A DNA stretch of 64,000 bases. Source: Desulfosarcina alkanivorans (GTDB lineage Bacteria; Desulfobacterota; Desulfobacteria; Desulfobacterales; Desulfosarcinaceae). Shown one piece after another: positions 44,435 to 54,101 of the stretch. The DNA is taken from the NCBI RefSeq assembly GCF_009688945.1, contig NZ_AP021874.1, positions 2,604,001 to 2,668,000 of the forward strand, read 5' to 3'. The first letter of the stretch is position 1. The number at the start of each line of letters is the position of its first letter. Both the position numbers and the translations under genes were made by a program. The notes under the pieces are model-generated. The model worked only from the letters and a program-made list of their open reading frames with translations. It ran no database searches and was not told where the DNA came from.

Positions 44435-45451
44435 TCACAGCAGCCCGGTAAACTGGTCGGCGATGGGAAAGAGGCCGAAGAGCCCGCCGGTGTGGATGAA
44501 AACGATGCGCTCGCCGAATACGCGGGGTGCCTTCGCCAGTTCGGCCATCATCCCGAAATAGGCCTTGCCGGTGTAGACCGGGTCCAGCACCACCCCCTCC
44601 AGGCGGACCAGGTCACGGATGGCGGCCAGTTCCTCCGGCCGCGACAGGGCGTAGCCCCGCCCCACATAGCCGTCGACGATATCGTAGGGGGGTATGCCGG
44701 CGGAGGAGTGGGGCTGCCAGGCCCGATCGAACTCCCGGCAGATGCCGTCGATGATGTTGACGAAATAATCCCGGTCATCGCAGACATTGACCCCCACCAC
44801 CCGAACCGGCTCGCCCGACAGTCGGGCACCCAGCGCCAGCCCGGCGAGGGTGCCGCCGGAACCGGCGGCGCAGACGATGGTGGTCGGCTTTACGCGGTCC
44901 CCGTCCAGGCGTTTCAGGTCCGCCGCCAGCTCCGCCATCCCGGCCACATAGCCCCAGGCGCCCAGGGCGGTCGAACCGCCTTCGGGGATGATGCAGGGGT
45001 GCCGCCCTTCGCTGCGCAGTCGCCGGGCCTCCCGTTCGAAGACCTCGTCACGCGCCCGGTATTGATCCGGCGAGATCCAGACGACGTCGGATCCGGCGAG
45101 CCGGTCGAGCAGGATGTTGCCCGAAACGGCCGGTGGGTTGGCAGGGTCGTCCGTGCGCAGTAAAAGCAGGGACGACAAGCCGGCCCGGACGGCTGCCAGG
45201 GCCGTGGCACGGCAGTGGTTGGACTGCGCGCCACCGCAGGTGATCACGGTGTCGGCACCGCGTTGAAGGGCATCGGCCAGAATAAATTCCAGTTTGCGGA
45301 CTTTGTTGCCGGACAGCTCGCTGCCGGTGAAGTCGTCCCGTTTAAAAAAAATCTCCACTCCGGCCTGCCTGCTGAGCCGTTCCATCTTTTGCAGAGGGGT
45401 GGGGGTGTTGGCCAGGGTAATGCGGGGAGGAAATGCATCCTGTTGTATCAT
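44435..45451 (-). CDS. dcyD: D-cysteine desulfhydrase / ACC deaminase family PLP enzyme
   Basis: A 338-residue fold-type II PLP enzyme. FKRDDFTGSELSGNKVRKLE contains the PLP lysine (SGNK), VITCGGAQSNHCRATALAAV the substrate loop (QSNH), and VCAAGSGGTLAGLALGARL the phosphate-binding glycine loop. These fit D-cysteine desulfhydrase, which releases sulfide, ammonia and pyruvate; ACC deaminase is a close relative and cannot be ruled out. The gene stands alone, 110 bases from the CGGC gene. Confidence 0.87.
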   Translation of the reverse strand: MIQQDAFPPRITLANTPTPLQKMERLSRQAGVEIFFKRDDFTGSELSGNKVRKLEFILADALQRGADTVITCGGAQSNHCRATALAAVRAGLSSLLLLRTDDPANPPAVSGNILLDRLAGSDVVWISPDQYRARDEVFEREARRLRSEGRHPCIIPEGGSTALGAWGYVAGMAELAADLKRLDGDRVKPTTIVCAAGSGGTLAGLALGARLSGEPVRVVGVNVCDDRDYFVNIIDGICREFDRAWQPHSSAGIPPYDIVDGYVGRGYALSRPEELAAIRDLVRLEGVVLDPVYTGKAYFGMMAELAKAPRVFGERIVFIHTGGLFGLFPIADQFTGLL

Positions 45452-45533
45452 GCCGGGGCTCCTGAAACCGGGTGATTGGAATGGGTCGAAAAAAAAGCAG
45501 AAGACGCCTTTTGTTTCTACATCACATGGGCGG

Positions 45534-45570
45534 AGAAAAACAAGAGCCCGCTGGAAATTCCAGCGGGCTC
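45534..45570 (-). terminator. Terminator at the end of the pst1 operon
   Basis: Perfect 11-base stem GAGCCCGCTGG (45544-45554) with CCAGCGGGCTC (45560-45570); read on the minus strand it is followed by TTGTTTTTC. It lies after the phoR fragment and before the D-cysteine desulfhydrase gene. Confidence 0.88.
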
Positions 45571-45684
45571 GGGGATGGGTCGCGGGCGATCGACGACCAC
45601 GGGCGGGTCATCGTCTCTCATTTTCGGGCTGCCAGGAAAAACGGTTCGGGTCCGGCACGACTGATAAAAAAGCGTCCCTGCCGG

Positions 45685-46252
45685 TTAAACGGGCAGGTGG
45701 AGGGTGAAGGTGCTGCCTTTTTCCAGTTCGCTTTCCACGGTAATGCTGCCGCCGTGGGCCTGGGCGATATGCTTGACGATGGCCAGGCCCAGGCCGGTAC
45801 CGCCGAGTTTGCGGCTGCGCGCCTTGTCGACCCGGTAAAACCGCTCGAACAGCCGGGGCAGGTGCTTTTTGGCGATTCCCATGCCCTGGTCCCTGAAGCA
45901 TATCCGGATCTCGTGGTCCACGCGAATTGCCTCGACATACAGGGCACTTTTCTCCGGACTGTACTTGATGGCATTGTCCAGGAGATTGACCGCCGCCTGT
46001 TCCAGCAGGGTGGCGTCAAAGCGGCCGCTGAGATCCGTGTCACAGGAGAGGTTTACATCGATTCCCTTTTCCCGGATGCTCTCCGAGCACAGACTGACGG
46101 CCGTCTTGAGCACATCTTCGATGCGGCAAACCTCGAGCCCGATCTGCTGGACCTCGAGATCGCGTTCGATGCGCGACAGCTGCATCAGGTCATCGATAAT
46201 GGCAGTTAGCCGGTTGACGTGCTTGTTGATGATGGATAAAAAGCGCCGGGCT
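45685..46252 (-). pseudogene. Truncated phoR (histidine kinase C-terminal part)
   Basis: Only the kinase core remains: the end of the dimerisation helix (RRFLSIINKHVNRLTAIIDD), the N box NLLDNAIKYSPEKS, the G box GGTGLGLAIVKHIAQAHGG and the C-terminus. Sensor, HAMP, PAS and the phosphorylated His are missing; homology to phoR (50734-52518) begins abruptly near 46252. The 3' 190 bases match phoR with about eight mismatches, whereas the rest is visibly more divergent, which suggests recent gene conversion. An ATG at 46185 could yield a free ATPase domain. Confidence 0.85.
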
Positions 46253-46334
46253 CGCAGCCCAAGGCGGGAACCTTCTCAGCCAGCAGGTTAAATGCTTTAC
46301 CAACAAAGATCATGTTTTGAATTCGCCTTGTGTT

Positions 46335-46412
46335 GTTTTTTCACCATACAAGGCGGGAATCTATAAGCACCTGAAATTACTGGATCCCCGCCTGCGCGGG
46401 AATGACAAAAAG
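46335..46412. repeat. CCCGC-CTG-CGCGGG intergenic repeat
   Basis: GATCCCCGCCTGCGCGGGAA (46383-46402) and the partial AGGCGGGAATCTATAAG (46351-46367) belong to the same repeat type as 28680-28699. They occupy the break between the phoR fragment and pstB1. Confidence 0.6.
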
Positions 46413-46458
46413 GGAATAATTTCAAATTTTACGAAACCATCACTATTGATTCTCCCCA

Positions 46459-47259
<801 letters not shown>

Positions 47260-47267
47260 CCTAAATA

Positions 47268-47345
47268 AAATGGGTTAAATGGGTTTGTTGGTTCAATTGG
47301 TTGGCTGGGTGGGATTTTTTTCAACGAACTCAACAAATCAACCGG
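47268..47345. repeat. Nonamer-period array with inverted arms between pstA1 and pstB1
   Basis: ATGGGTTAA, ATGGGTTTG, TTGGTTCAA, TTGGTTGGC and TGGGTGGGA follow each other at a 9-base pitch, then TTTTTT, then TCAACGAAC, TCAACAAA and TCAACCGG in the inverse sense. The two arms can pair imperfectly on the mRNA. Confidence 0.6.
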
Positions 47346-47351
47346 CGAAGC

Positions 47352-48332
47352 CTATTGCAGCCGTTTTCTCAGACGGGCCCGCCAGAAAATGGCCAGCAGG
47401 TTCATCCCCAGTACCAGGGCAATCAGAACGATGGCCGTGCCGTATTGCAGGTGCCGCGTCTTTTCGATTTCCGTTCCGGCGGTGGCCAGCACATATATGT
47501 GGTAAGGCAGCGCCATGACCTCGTTGAAAATGGAAGTGGGCAGCCTGGGCGTAAAAAACACCGCCCCGGTGAACATGATCGGTGCCGTTTCTCCAGCCGC
47601 CCGGCTGATGCCTAAAATGGCGCCGGTGAGGATACCCGGCAGGGCCGACGGCAGGACCACCCGCCAGATGGTTTGCCATTTGGTGGCCCCCAGCCCCAGC
47701 GATGCCTCGCGGTAGGTGTCGGGCACGGACTTGAGGGCCTCCTCCGTAGATCCGATGATCACCGGCAGGGACATGGCCCCCAGGGTCAGGGCGCCGGCGG
47801 CGATGCTGACGCCCAAGTCGAGGATGACCACGAAAAAGGCCAGGCCGAACAGGCCGAACACCACCGAGGGGACCCCCGCCAGGTTGTTGATGCCCAGCCG
47901 GATCAGCCGCACCACCTTTCCCGGCCGGGCGTACTCGTTCAGGTAGATCGCCGAGGCGATGCCGATGGGCAGGGCAGCGATAATGGCACCGAAGCTCAGG
48001 CTGAAAGTACCCACGATACAGGGCAGAATCCCCCCCTTGGTCATGGACGCCATGGGCGGCTGGGTGAGAAATTCCCAGGTGATGGCCCGCCAGCCGTTGG
48101 CCACCATGAAATAAACGATGGTCAGCAGGGCGAGGCCGTTGATGGCGGCGGCACCACGAAACAGGAAAAAAAAGACCTTTTGGGTCAGTTTCCGGCGCCT
48201 GTCATAGCGTGCTTGGGCCTCGGACATGGTTTTTTCGGTGCTCGTCATTTTTTTTTCTTGTGGCATGGATTCAACCGTCCCCGTCCCGGACTTACTTTTC
48301 TTTGCGGTTTCGGAAACCAGAAGCGCGGCCAT
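47352..48332 (-). CDS. pstA: Phosphate ABC transporter permease PstA (first system)
   Basis: A 326-residue inner-membrane permease with six helices. The EAA loop is SLPVIIGSTEEALKSVPDTY followed by REASLGLGATKWQTIWRVVL, and GISRAAGETAPIMFTGAVFF is the PstA signature. About 45 hydrophilic residues precede the first helix, more than usual. It shares one base with pstC1, so the two are translationally coupled. Confidence 0.95.
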   Translation of the reverse strand: MAALLVSETAKKSKSGTGTVESMPQEKKMTSTEKTMSEAQARYDRRRKLTQKVFFFLFRGAAAINGLALLTIVYFMVANGWRAITWEFLTQPPMASMTKGGILPCIVGTFSLSFGAIIAALPIGIASAIYLNEYARPGKVVRLIRLGINNLAGVPSVVFGLFGLAFFVVILDLGVSIAAGALTLGAMSLPVIIGSTEEALKSVPDTYREASLGLGATKWQTIWRVVLPSALPGILTGAILGISRAAGETAPIMFTGAVFFTPRLPTSIFNEVMALPYHIYVLATAGTEIEKTRHLQYGTAIVLIALVLGMNLLAIFWRARLRKRLQ

Positions 48333-49231
48333 TACAGGGATGCCTCCCCCGCCTGCGTGTAGCGATGGGCGATATGGTCGGCAACGATATTGAAGATCAT
48401 GGTGAAAACAAAAAGCACGATGCCGGTGGCGAAGAGGGCATAGTAGTGTTCACCGCCCACCGGCGCCTCGGCCATCTCCGCCGCGATGCTGGCCGGCATG
48501 GGCCGCACCGGATCGAAAATGGATTCGGGCAGCATGGCGGCCCCGCCGGCCACCATGAGCACCACCATGGTCTCGCCCACGGCCCGGGAAAGGCCGAGGA
48601 TCACCGCCGTACTGATGCCCGACAGGGAGGCCGGCACCACCACGCGGACAATGGTCTGCAGTTGGGTGGCACCCAGAGCCACGGAGGCCTCGCGCAGGGC
48701 CACCGGCACGCTGTGAATGGCGTCTTCGCTGATGCTGCAGATGGTGGGAATGGACATGAAGGCCAGCATGAGCGATGCGTTGAACAGGTTCAGTCCCGTG
48801 GGGATGCCGAACACCTGTTGGAGGAAAGGCGCCACCAGGACCATACCGAAGAAACCGATCACCACCGACGGCAGGGCCGCCAGCAGTTCCACGACGGGCT
48901 TGACGACTTCGCCCACGCGGGGCCTGGCAATTTCGGAGAGGTAGACGGCAGTCATGACGCCCAGGGGGATGGAAATGAAACCGGAGACGGCGGTCACCGC
49001 CACCGAGGCGACAATCAGGGGAAAAATGCCGAAGTCCGCCGGATCGGAGGTGGGATACCAGTATTTCCCGAAAATGAAATCCCTGACCGACACGGTTTCA
49101 AAGATAGGCAGTCCCTCTTTGAAGAGAAACAGCATGATCAGGAACAATATGGTGATGGATGCCGTGGCGATAATGAAAAACATCGCCTGCATGGATTTTT
49201 CTGTGTTCTGGCGTCGGTTGACCATCGTCAT
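48332..49231 (-). CDS. pstC: Phosphate ABC transporter permease PstC (first system)
   Basis: A 299-residue permease with six helices. Conserved segments are VAVTAVSGFISIPLGVMTAV, VYLSEIARPRVGEVVKPVVE, LAALPSVVIGFFGMVLVAPF and the EAA loop SEDAIHSVPVALREASVALG. GLSRAVGETMVVLMVAGGAA is typical of PstC. Short form compared with pstC2 (462 residues), so the two transporters come from different branches rather than a recent duplication. Confidence 0.95.
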   Translation of the reverse strand: MTMVNRRQNTEKSMQAMFFIIATASITILFLIMLFLFKEGLPIFETVSVRDFIFGKYWYPTSDPADFGIFPLIVASVAVTAVSGFISIPLGVMTAVYLSEIARPRVGEVVKPVVELLAALPSVVIGFFGMVLVAPFLQQVFGIPTGLNLFNASLMLAFMSIPTICSISEDAIHSVPVALREASVALGATQLQTIVRVVVPASLSGISTAVILGLSRAVGETMVVLMVAGGAAMLPESIFDPVRPMPASIAAEMAEAPVGGEHYYALFATGIVLFVFTMIFNIVADHIAHRYTQAGEASL

Positions 49232-49272
49232 GTCCCACTGCTGAGGGGTGTTTAATCCGTCTCGATTGTCCC

Positions 49273-49322
49273 CTGCCGAAAGGCAGGCAGTCCGCCGGAC
49301 ACCGGTCCGGCGGACTGCCTGA
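49273..49322 (-). promoter_or_regulatory. Intercistronic hairpin after pstS1, with an alternative fold
   Basis: A perfect 17-base stem (49285-49301 with 49306-49322, four-base loop), arm GGCAGTCCGCCGGAC, lies between pstS and pstC. An adjacent smaller hairpin, CCTGCC-GAAA-GGCAGG (49273-49288), shares bases 49285-49288, so both cannot form fully at once. No T run follows. Such hairpins often protect the mRNA of an abundant binding protein. Confidence 0.75.
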
Positions 49323-49356
49323 TCAAGGGGAGGGCATGGTGAAGCCGTTGGGACGT

Positions 49357-50175
49357 TTAGTACAGCGGCACATACCCACTCTTCTCAACATGCTTCTGTC
49401 CTTTGTCCGGATGAAGCATGTAGTTGACGAAATTGAGGGTGTCGTCCTTGGGCCAGCCGTTGGTGAACATGAACAGCGGCCGGCTGATGGGGAAGGTCCC
49501 GTTGAGCGTGGTTTCCTTGGAGCCCGTCACCCCGTTGACCGTCAGGGGTCTGACGCTGTCGTTGAGGTAGCCGATGCCGATGTAGCCGATACCGTGTTTG
49601 TTTTTGGAGACGGCTTGAACGATGGCCCCGTTGGATGCCATGACCTGGGCGCGGGGGGTGACGCGTTCCTTGTTCATGACCTTTTTCTCCCAGGTCTCGT
49701 ATGTGCCGGAAGAGGTGTCGCGCGAGCAGATAACGATCTTGAGGTCCGGCCCACCGATATCCTTGAAATTGGTGATTTTGCCTTTGTAGATGTCTTTTAG
49801 CTGGGCCAGGGTGATCGCGGACAGGTTGTTGCTGGGGTGAACGACCGGAATGATGGAGTCATAGGCGATGGCGAAGGGAACCGGGTAAATCCCGTTGCCG
49901 TGAGCCAGGGAGACTTCCTTGCTCTTGATAAACCGCGAGGCGTTGGCGATGTCGGTGGAACCGTCAATCAGCGCTTTGATGCCGTTGCTTGAACCGCCGC
50001 CGGAAAGGGAGATGTTCACCTCGGGATGGGCTTTCATATAGGCCTCGATGGCAATCTGGGAAATGGGCAGCACCGTGGTGGACCCCTTGATCACCAGGTT
50101 CCCGGCGGTGGCGGCAGTGGTCAACAGGATCAGTGCAGCGGCGACGAATGCGAAAATGGAGAACTGCGTTTTCAT
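49357..50175 (-). CDS. pstS: Phosphate-binding periplasmic protein (first system)
   Basis: A 272-residue exported binding protein with a signal peptide (MKTQFSIFAFVAAALILLTT...ATA). Phosphate contacts are visible in LVIKGSTTVLPISQIA, LSGGGSSNGIKALIDGSTDI and SRDTSSGTYETW. It ends in the typical GYVPLY. It heads the pstSCAB-1 operon, downstream of a three-part PhoB box at 50450-50478. Confidence 0.95.
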   Translation of the reverse strand: MKTQFSIFAFVAAALILLTTAATAGNLVIKGSTTVLPISQIAIEAYMKAHPEVNISLSGGGSSNGIKALIDGSTDIANASRFIKSKEVSLAHGNGIYPVPFAIAYDSIIPVVHPSNNLSAITLAQLKDIYKGKITNFKDIGGPDLKIVICSRDTSSGTYETWEKKVMNKERVTPRAQVMASNGAIVQAVSKNKHGIGYIGIGYLNDSVRPLTVNGVTGSKETTLNGTFPISRPLFMFTNGWPKDDTLNFVNYMLHPDKGQKHVEKSGYVPLY

Positions 50176-50733
50176 GGATGGGTCCCTCCGTAAAATTTGA
50201 AATAGAATGAATGCCGTCTAAAAAGGACGTGAGCAGCGCGCGCAGTCCGGCCAGCGAAGCCGTGCCTGAGCGCGCGATTATATGTCAGCCCAACAACGGG
50301 CCGGGCCGGCCGGGTCCGGGGCACGCGGAACCGTTCACCCCAAGGATGTCGTCGATCGTCCGAGAATAAAATGATGAGCATAACCCGGAGACCCGGCAAA
50401 CTGGCCATTTAGGGTTGGACATGGTTTGATCGCGGGGTATAGCGGCTGCCTGTTAGCACAGTGTTAGTGCCGGATTAGTTTTGCATAGGGTCGGGATAAT
50501 CGAAGCGGGAAGGGTGGTGTCGATTGATGCCATGAACGCCCGGCCGGAATCCAAAAAAAAAGGGGCCGAGGCAGGGTCAAGAATCCCCCTGGGGTGAGAA
50601 AAAGAATCCGTGGGCAGGTCCTGCTCTGAGGCGACGGATCATCAGGGTCAGGGCGAGTGTTCTCCCGGGCCGGGGGACCAGCACATCGGCCCGCACTGCC
50701 CTGTGCAACAGAAAATAGCCGGGGGCGGCTCGA
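50176..50733. other. 558-base gap between phoR and pstS1
   Basis: The promoter region of the pstSCAB-1 operon. It includes the PhoB box at 50450-50478 and G/C-rich inverted repeats (for example GGGCCGGGCCGGCCGGGTCC near 50299). No gene is supported. A run of A at 50550-50565 does not follow a convincing hairpin for the phoR transcript. Confidence 0.5.
50450..50478 (-). promoter_or_regulatory. PhoB box upstream of pstS1
   Basis: Three direct half-sites at an 11-base pitch read on the minus strand: CTAATCC (50472-50478), CTAACAC (50461-50467) and CTAACAG (50450-50456), each separated by four bases. This is the 7+4 geometry of PhoB sites and is upstream of a phosphate-binding protein gene. Confidence 0.8.
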
Positions 50734-52518
50734 TCAGATTCGTTCAGCCGGCAGGTGCAGACAGAAGGTGCTGCCTTTTTCCAGTTCGCTTTCCACGGTA
50801 ATACTGCCGCCGTGGGCCTGGGCGATATGCTTGACGATGGCCAGGCCCAGGCCGGTACCGCCCAGCTTGCGGCTGCGCGCCTTGTCGACCCGGTAGAACC
50901 GCTCGAACAGCCGGGGCAGGTGCTTTTTGGCAATGCCCATGCCCTCGTCCTTGAATTGAATCCGGATTTCATCGCCCACCGTCAGCGCCTCGATGCGGAT
51001 GGTGCTCTTCTCAGGGCTGTATTTCACCGCGTTGTCCAGCAGGTTCACCGCCGCCTGCTCGAGCAGGGTCGCATCAAAGCAGCCGCTCAGACTGGCCGCG
51101 CAGGAGAGCTGGACATGGATGCCCTTCTCCGCGATGCCGTCGGCGCAAAGACCGATGGCGGTATCGAGGACATCGGCGATGCGGCAGCGTTCGAGTCCGA
51201 TCTGCTGGATTTCATCGTCCCGTTCGATGCGCGACAGCTGCATCAGGTCCTCGATGATGGTGGCCAGCCGGTTGACGTGCTTGTCGATGATCGTTAAAAA
51301 CCGCCGGGTCTCCTCGCGGTCGTCCAGCGCACCGGTGCACAGGGTCTCGACAAACCCTTTGATCGCCGTCAGGGGCGTTTTGATTTCATGGGATACCGAG
51401 GCGGCGAAATCGCGCCGCATGTTCTCCAGCCGGCGCAGCTGGGTCACGTCGCTGATCACCAGCAGGCCGCCCATGCGCTGTTTCTGGGAATCCATCAGCG
51501 GGGTGCATTGAACATTGAAAATACGCTCCCCGTCGTGGTGGTAGAGAATATCCGACTCGACGCTCTCCCCGGTATTCAGGCTGCGGTTTAAGAATTCCTG
51601 GAACTCGTGATTGCGGATGACCTCCAGGATGCTGCGACCGAAAACGGTTTCCATGGGAATGCTGAACATGCTGGCCGCCGTCTGGTTTATGCTGATCACC
51701 TGCTGGTCCATGTCCGTGGCGATGACCCCTTCACGCATGCTGGACAGCACCGCTTCGGTTTTGCCGCGCTGCCGGTTGATCTCATCCATGCGCTGCTGGA
51801 GCTGTGCGGCCATCTGGTTCATGGTTTCGGCCAGGCCCGAGAACTCGCGGATGTCGGACAGGGCCATGCGATGGGAAAGATCCCCGTCGGCAAAGCGCCG
51901 GGCGCTGATGCGCATCTTTTCCAGAGGCTGCGTAATCCGTCTGGATACGAACCAGCTGATACCCGAGGCCAGCAAGGCCACCAGCAGGGCGCCGGCGGCG
52001 ATTCGCCAGCGGATGCCGCCGATGCGGTCATCGATCGCGCTGACGGACAGAGACGTTCTCAGCACACCGACCAGCGCTTCATTGGCATACAGGGGAATGG
52101 CCACGTACATCATGTTCCGGGAGATGGTGTCGCTGTGTCGGATGCTCACACCGGTTTCACCCTGGTAGGCATCGCGAATTTCATCCCGGTCGCGGTGGTT
52201 GTCCATGTTGGCCGGAATTTCTTCCGAGTCGCCCACCACGCGCCCGTCGGGAAGAATCACGGTGACCCGTGTAATGGTCTGGGCGGCGGCCGCCTTGCAA
52301 AGCGCATCCACCGCGTGTTCATCCAGGGGGGAAAGCAGGGCCGTCACCTGCTTTTCCAGGAGTCGACCGCTGACTTCAAGATCCACCTGGGTGCGCTCCA
52401 GGTAAAACTGGCGGGAAAAACTCAAGGCATACCAGCTCACCGCAAACAACGAAACCAGCGTAATGACCAGATAGGAAGGAAAGAGTTGATAGATCAGTTT
52501 TTTTTTATTCTTCATCAT
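50734..52518 (-). CDS. phoR: Phosphate sensor histidine kinase
   Basis: A 594-residue inner-membrane kinase. It has a first helix (LFPSYLVITLVSLFAVSWYA), a periplasmic sensor of about 140 residues, a second helix (WRIAAGALLVALLASGISWF), a HAMP domain (RRITQPLEKMRISARRFADG), a PAS domain, the phosphorylated His in DFAASVSHEIKTPLTAIKGF and the N, F and G boxes (NLLDNAVKYSPEKS, GGTGLGLAIVKHIAQAHGG). The large periplasmic sensor is longer than in E. coli PhoR. It overlaps phoB by four bases. Confidence 0.93.
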   Translation of the reverse strand: MMKNKKKLIYQLFPSYLVITLVSLFAVSWYALSFSRQFYLERTQVDLEVSGRLLEKQVTALLSPLDEHAVDALCKAAAAQTITRVTVILPDGRVVGDSEEIPANMDNHRDRDEIRDAYQGETGVSIRHSDTISRNMMYVAIPLYANEALVGVLRTSLSVSAIDDRIGGIRWRIAAGALLVALLASGISWFVSRRITQPLEKMRISARRFADGDLSHRMALSDIREFSGLAETMNQMAAQLQQRMDEINRQRGKTEAVLSSMREGVIATDMDQQVISINQTAASMFSIPMETVFGRSILEVIRNHEFQEFLNRSLNTGESVESDILYHHDGERIFNVQCTPLMDSQKQRMGGLLVISDVTQLRRLENMRRDFAASVSHEIKTPLTAIKGFVETLCTGALDDREETRRFLTIIDKHVNRLATIIEDLMQLSRIERDDEIQQIGLERCRIADVLDTAIGLCADGIAEKGIHVQLSCAASLSGCFDATLLEQAAVNLLDNAVKYSPEKSTIRIEALTVGDEIRIQFKDEGMGIAKKHLPRLFERFYRVDKARSRKLGGTGLGLAIVKHIAQAHGGSITVESELEKGSTFCLHLPAERI

Positions 52519-53204
52519 ATTTCCATGAACCGGTAACCCACCCCCCGCACGGTTTCGATATATTTGCCAAGTGGCCCCAGCTTCTTTCGCAGGCCGACGA
52601 TCTGCACATCGACGCTGCGGTCGGTGACCGGGTAGTCGTCACCCCGCACGGCATCCACGATCTGGGAACGGGTAAAGACCCATCCGGGGCGCCGGGCAAG
52701 AATATAAAGGACCTGGAATTCCGTATAGGTCAGGTCCAGCGACCTGCCCTGGGCCGTCACGTGGCGCCGTCCCGTATGGATGGTCAGGTCACGGACGTTC
52801 AGGATCTCGCTTTCCCCTTCCCCAAGCCCGCTCCGTCTTCGAATGACCGCCTTGATGCGGGCGATGAGAATTCTCGGGGAAAAGGGCTTGGTCACATAGT
52901 CGTCAGCGCCCAGTTCCAGGCCGGTGACGACATCCGCCTCCTCCCCCTTTGCGGTGAGCATGACAATGGGCGTATCCCTGGTGCCGGTGTGCTGCTTGAG
53001 CCGACGGGCCACCTCCAGGCCGTCGATGCCCGGCAGCATCAGGTCGAGAATGATAAGGTCCACCGGGTCGGATACCGCCGCTTTCAGGGCGGCTTCGCCC
53101 GATTCCGCACAAGCCACCGCATACCCTTCGCGGACCAGGTTGTACCGTACCAGTTCGAGGATATCCTCCTCGTCATCCACCACCAGTATCTTCTCTTTTC
53201 CCAT
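52515..53204 (-). CDS. phoB: Phosphate response regulator
   Basis: A 229-residue OmpR-type regulator. KILVVDDEEDILELVRYNLV begins the receiver, the phospho-acceptor Asp is in VDLIILDLMLPGIDGLEVAR, and the winged helix has VFTRSQIVDAVRGDDYPVTD and RSVDVQIVGLRKKLG with GVGYRF. It is the presumed reader of the CTAACAC direct repeats. Position between phoU and phoR, with a four-base overlap to phoR, supports the assignment. Confidence 0.95.
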   Translation of the reverse strand: MGKEKILVVDDEEDILELVRYNLVREGYAVACAESGEAALKAAVSDPVDLIILDLMLPGIDGLEVARRLKQHTGTRDTPIVMLTAKGEEADVVTGLELGADDYVTKPFSPRILIARIKAVIRRRSGLGEGESEILNVRDLTIHTGRRHVTAQGRSLDLTYTEFQVLYILARRPGWVFTRSQIVDAVRGDDYPVTDRSVDVQIVGLRKKLGPLGKYIETVRGVGYRFMEI

Positions 53205-53277
53205 TGTTCAACTGACCTTTGACATTTCGGGATATTCGGTTTTCTGACCTCGGCCTTCAGTCATCCGTCCGCCGGCG

Positions 53278-53937
53278 TTAATCCAGCCGGCCGTGCCGGA
53301 CGATCTCTCCCTCGATCATATAAACCACCTCTTCGGCGATATTGGTGGCGTGGTCGGCCAGCCGTTCGATGTGACGCGAAATCAGCAGCAGGTTGATCAT
53401 GTAGCCGATATCTTCGGTGACGCCATTGGCAATGGCCGTCTTGATACGGTCATAGGCCTCGTTCTTGATCGCGTCCACCTCGTCGTCCAGGTGAAGCACC
53501 CGGATGGCGTCATCCAGGTCCTGGTTCACCAGGCTGTCCAGACTCATGCGCAGCATGGCCTCCGCCTTGTCCGCCATCACCGAATAATCGAAACGATAGG
53601 GAACGACGGGATGTTTGGAGATGCTCACCACGCGCTGGGCAATGTTGACCACCTGGTCGCCGATACGCTCCAGGTCGTTGTTGATCTTGATGACCGCAAT
53701 CAGGAAGCGCAAATCGGTTGCCACCGGCTGGTGCAGGGCGATGATCTTGAGGCATTCCTCCTCGACATCCACCTCCATCTGGTCGATCTCGTGGTCGAGA
53801 TGGATGATCTCATTGGCCATGGCCACATCACGGTCTTCCAGCACCTGCTTGATCTGGTGGACCCGTTTCTCGACGAGTGCGCCCAGGGAAAGGATCATCT
53901 TCTTGATCTTATCGAGTTCTCTTTGAAAGTGCTTCAC
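53278..53937 (-). CDS. phoU: Phosphate signalling regulator PhoU
   Basis: A 219-residue helical protein that represses PhoR when phosphate is sufficient and connects it to the transporter. VKHFQRELDKIKKMILSLGA opens the first three-helix bundle; LRFLIAVIKINNDLERIGDQ and LLLISRHIERLADHATNIAE are the paired metal-binding motifs E/DxxxD. I use a GTG at 53937, where family homology begins, after AAGGAGAA; an upstream TTG at 53985 is less likely. Confidence 0.94.
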   Translation of the reverse strand: MKHFQRELDKIKKMILSLGALVEKRVHQIKQVLEDRDVAMANEIIHLDHEIDQMEVDVEEECLKIIALHQPVATDLRFLIAVIKINNDLERIGDQVVNIAQRVVSISKHPVVPYRFDYSVMADKAEAMLRMSLDSLVNQDLDDAIRVLHLDDEVDAIKNEAYDRIKTAIANGVTEDIGYMINLLLISRHIERLADHATNIAEEVVYMIEGEIVRHGRLD

Positions 53938-53989
53938 GGTTCGGGTTTCTCCTTGGCTTTGAAAACGGCCCGCATATCGCTTCAATTGT

Positions 53990-54083
53990 TAATTTTGAAT
54001 GTTGAATTGTGAATTGATGTATTCTTCCTGATTTAAATCGACAGGATGCCTTAATTCAAAATTCATAATTCAACACTTAAAAT
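53990..54083. repeat. Inverted pair of heptamer arrays between phoU and pstB2
   Basis: The left arm has AATTTTG, AATGTTG, AATTGTG and AATTGATG (53990-54019). The right arm has TTAATTC, AAAATTC and ATAATTC (54051-54071), close to its reverse complement. Between them a small hairpin (TCCTG...CAGGA) is visible. The AT-rich word differs completely from the arrays near fcl, but the 7-base period is the same. Confidence 0.75.
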
Positions 54084-54101
54084 TACTGTTTGTTCTCCCA
54101 A

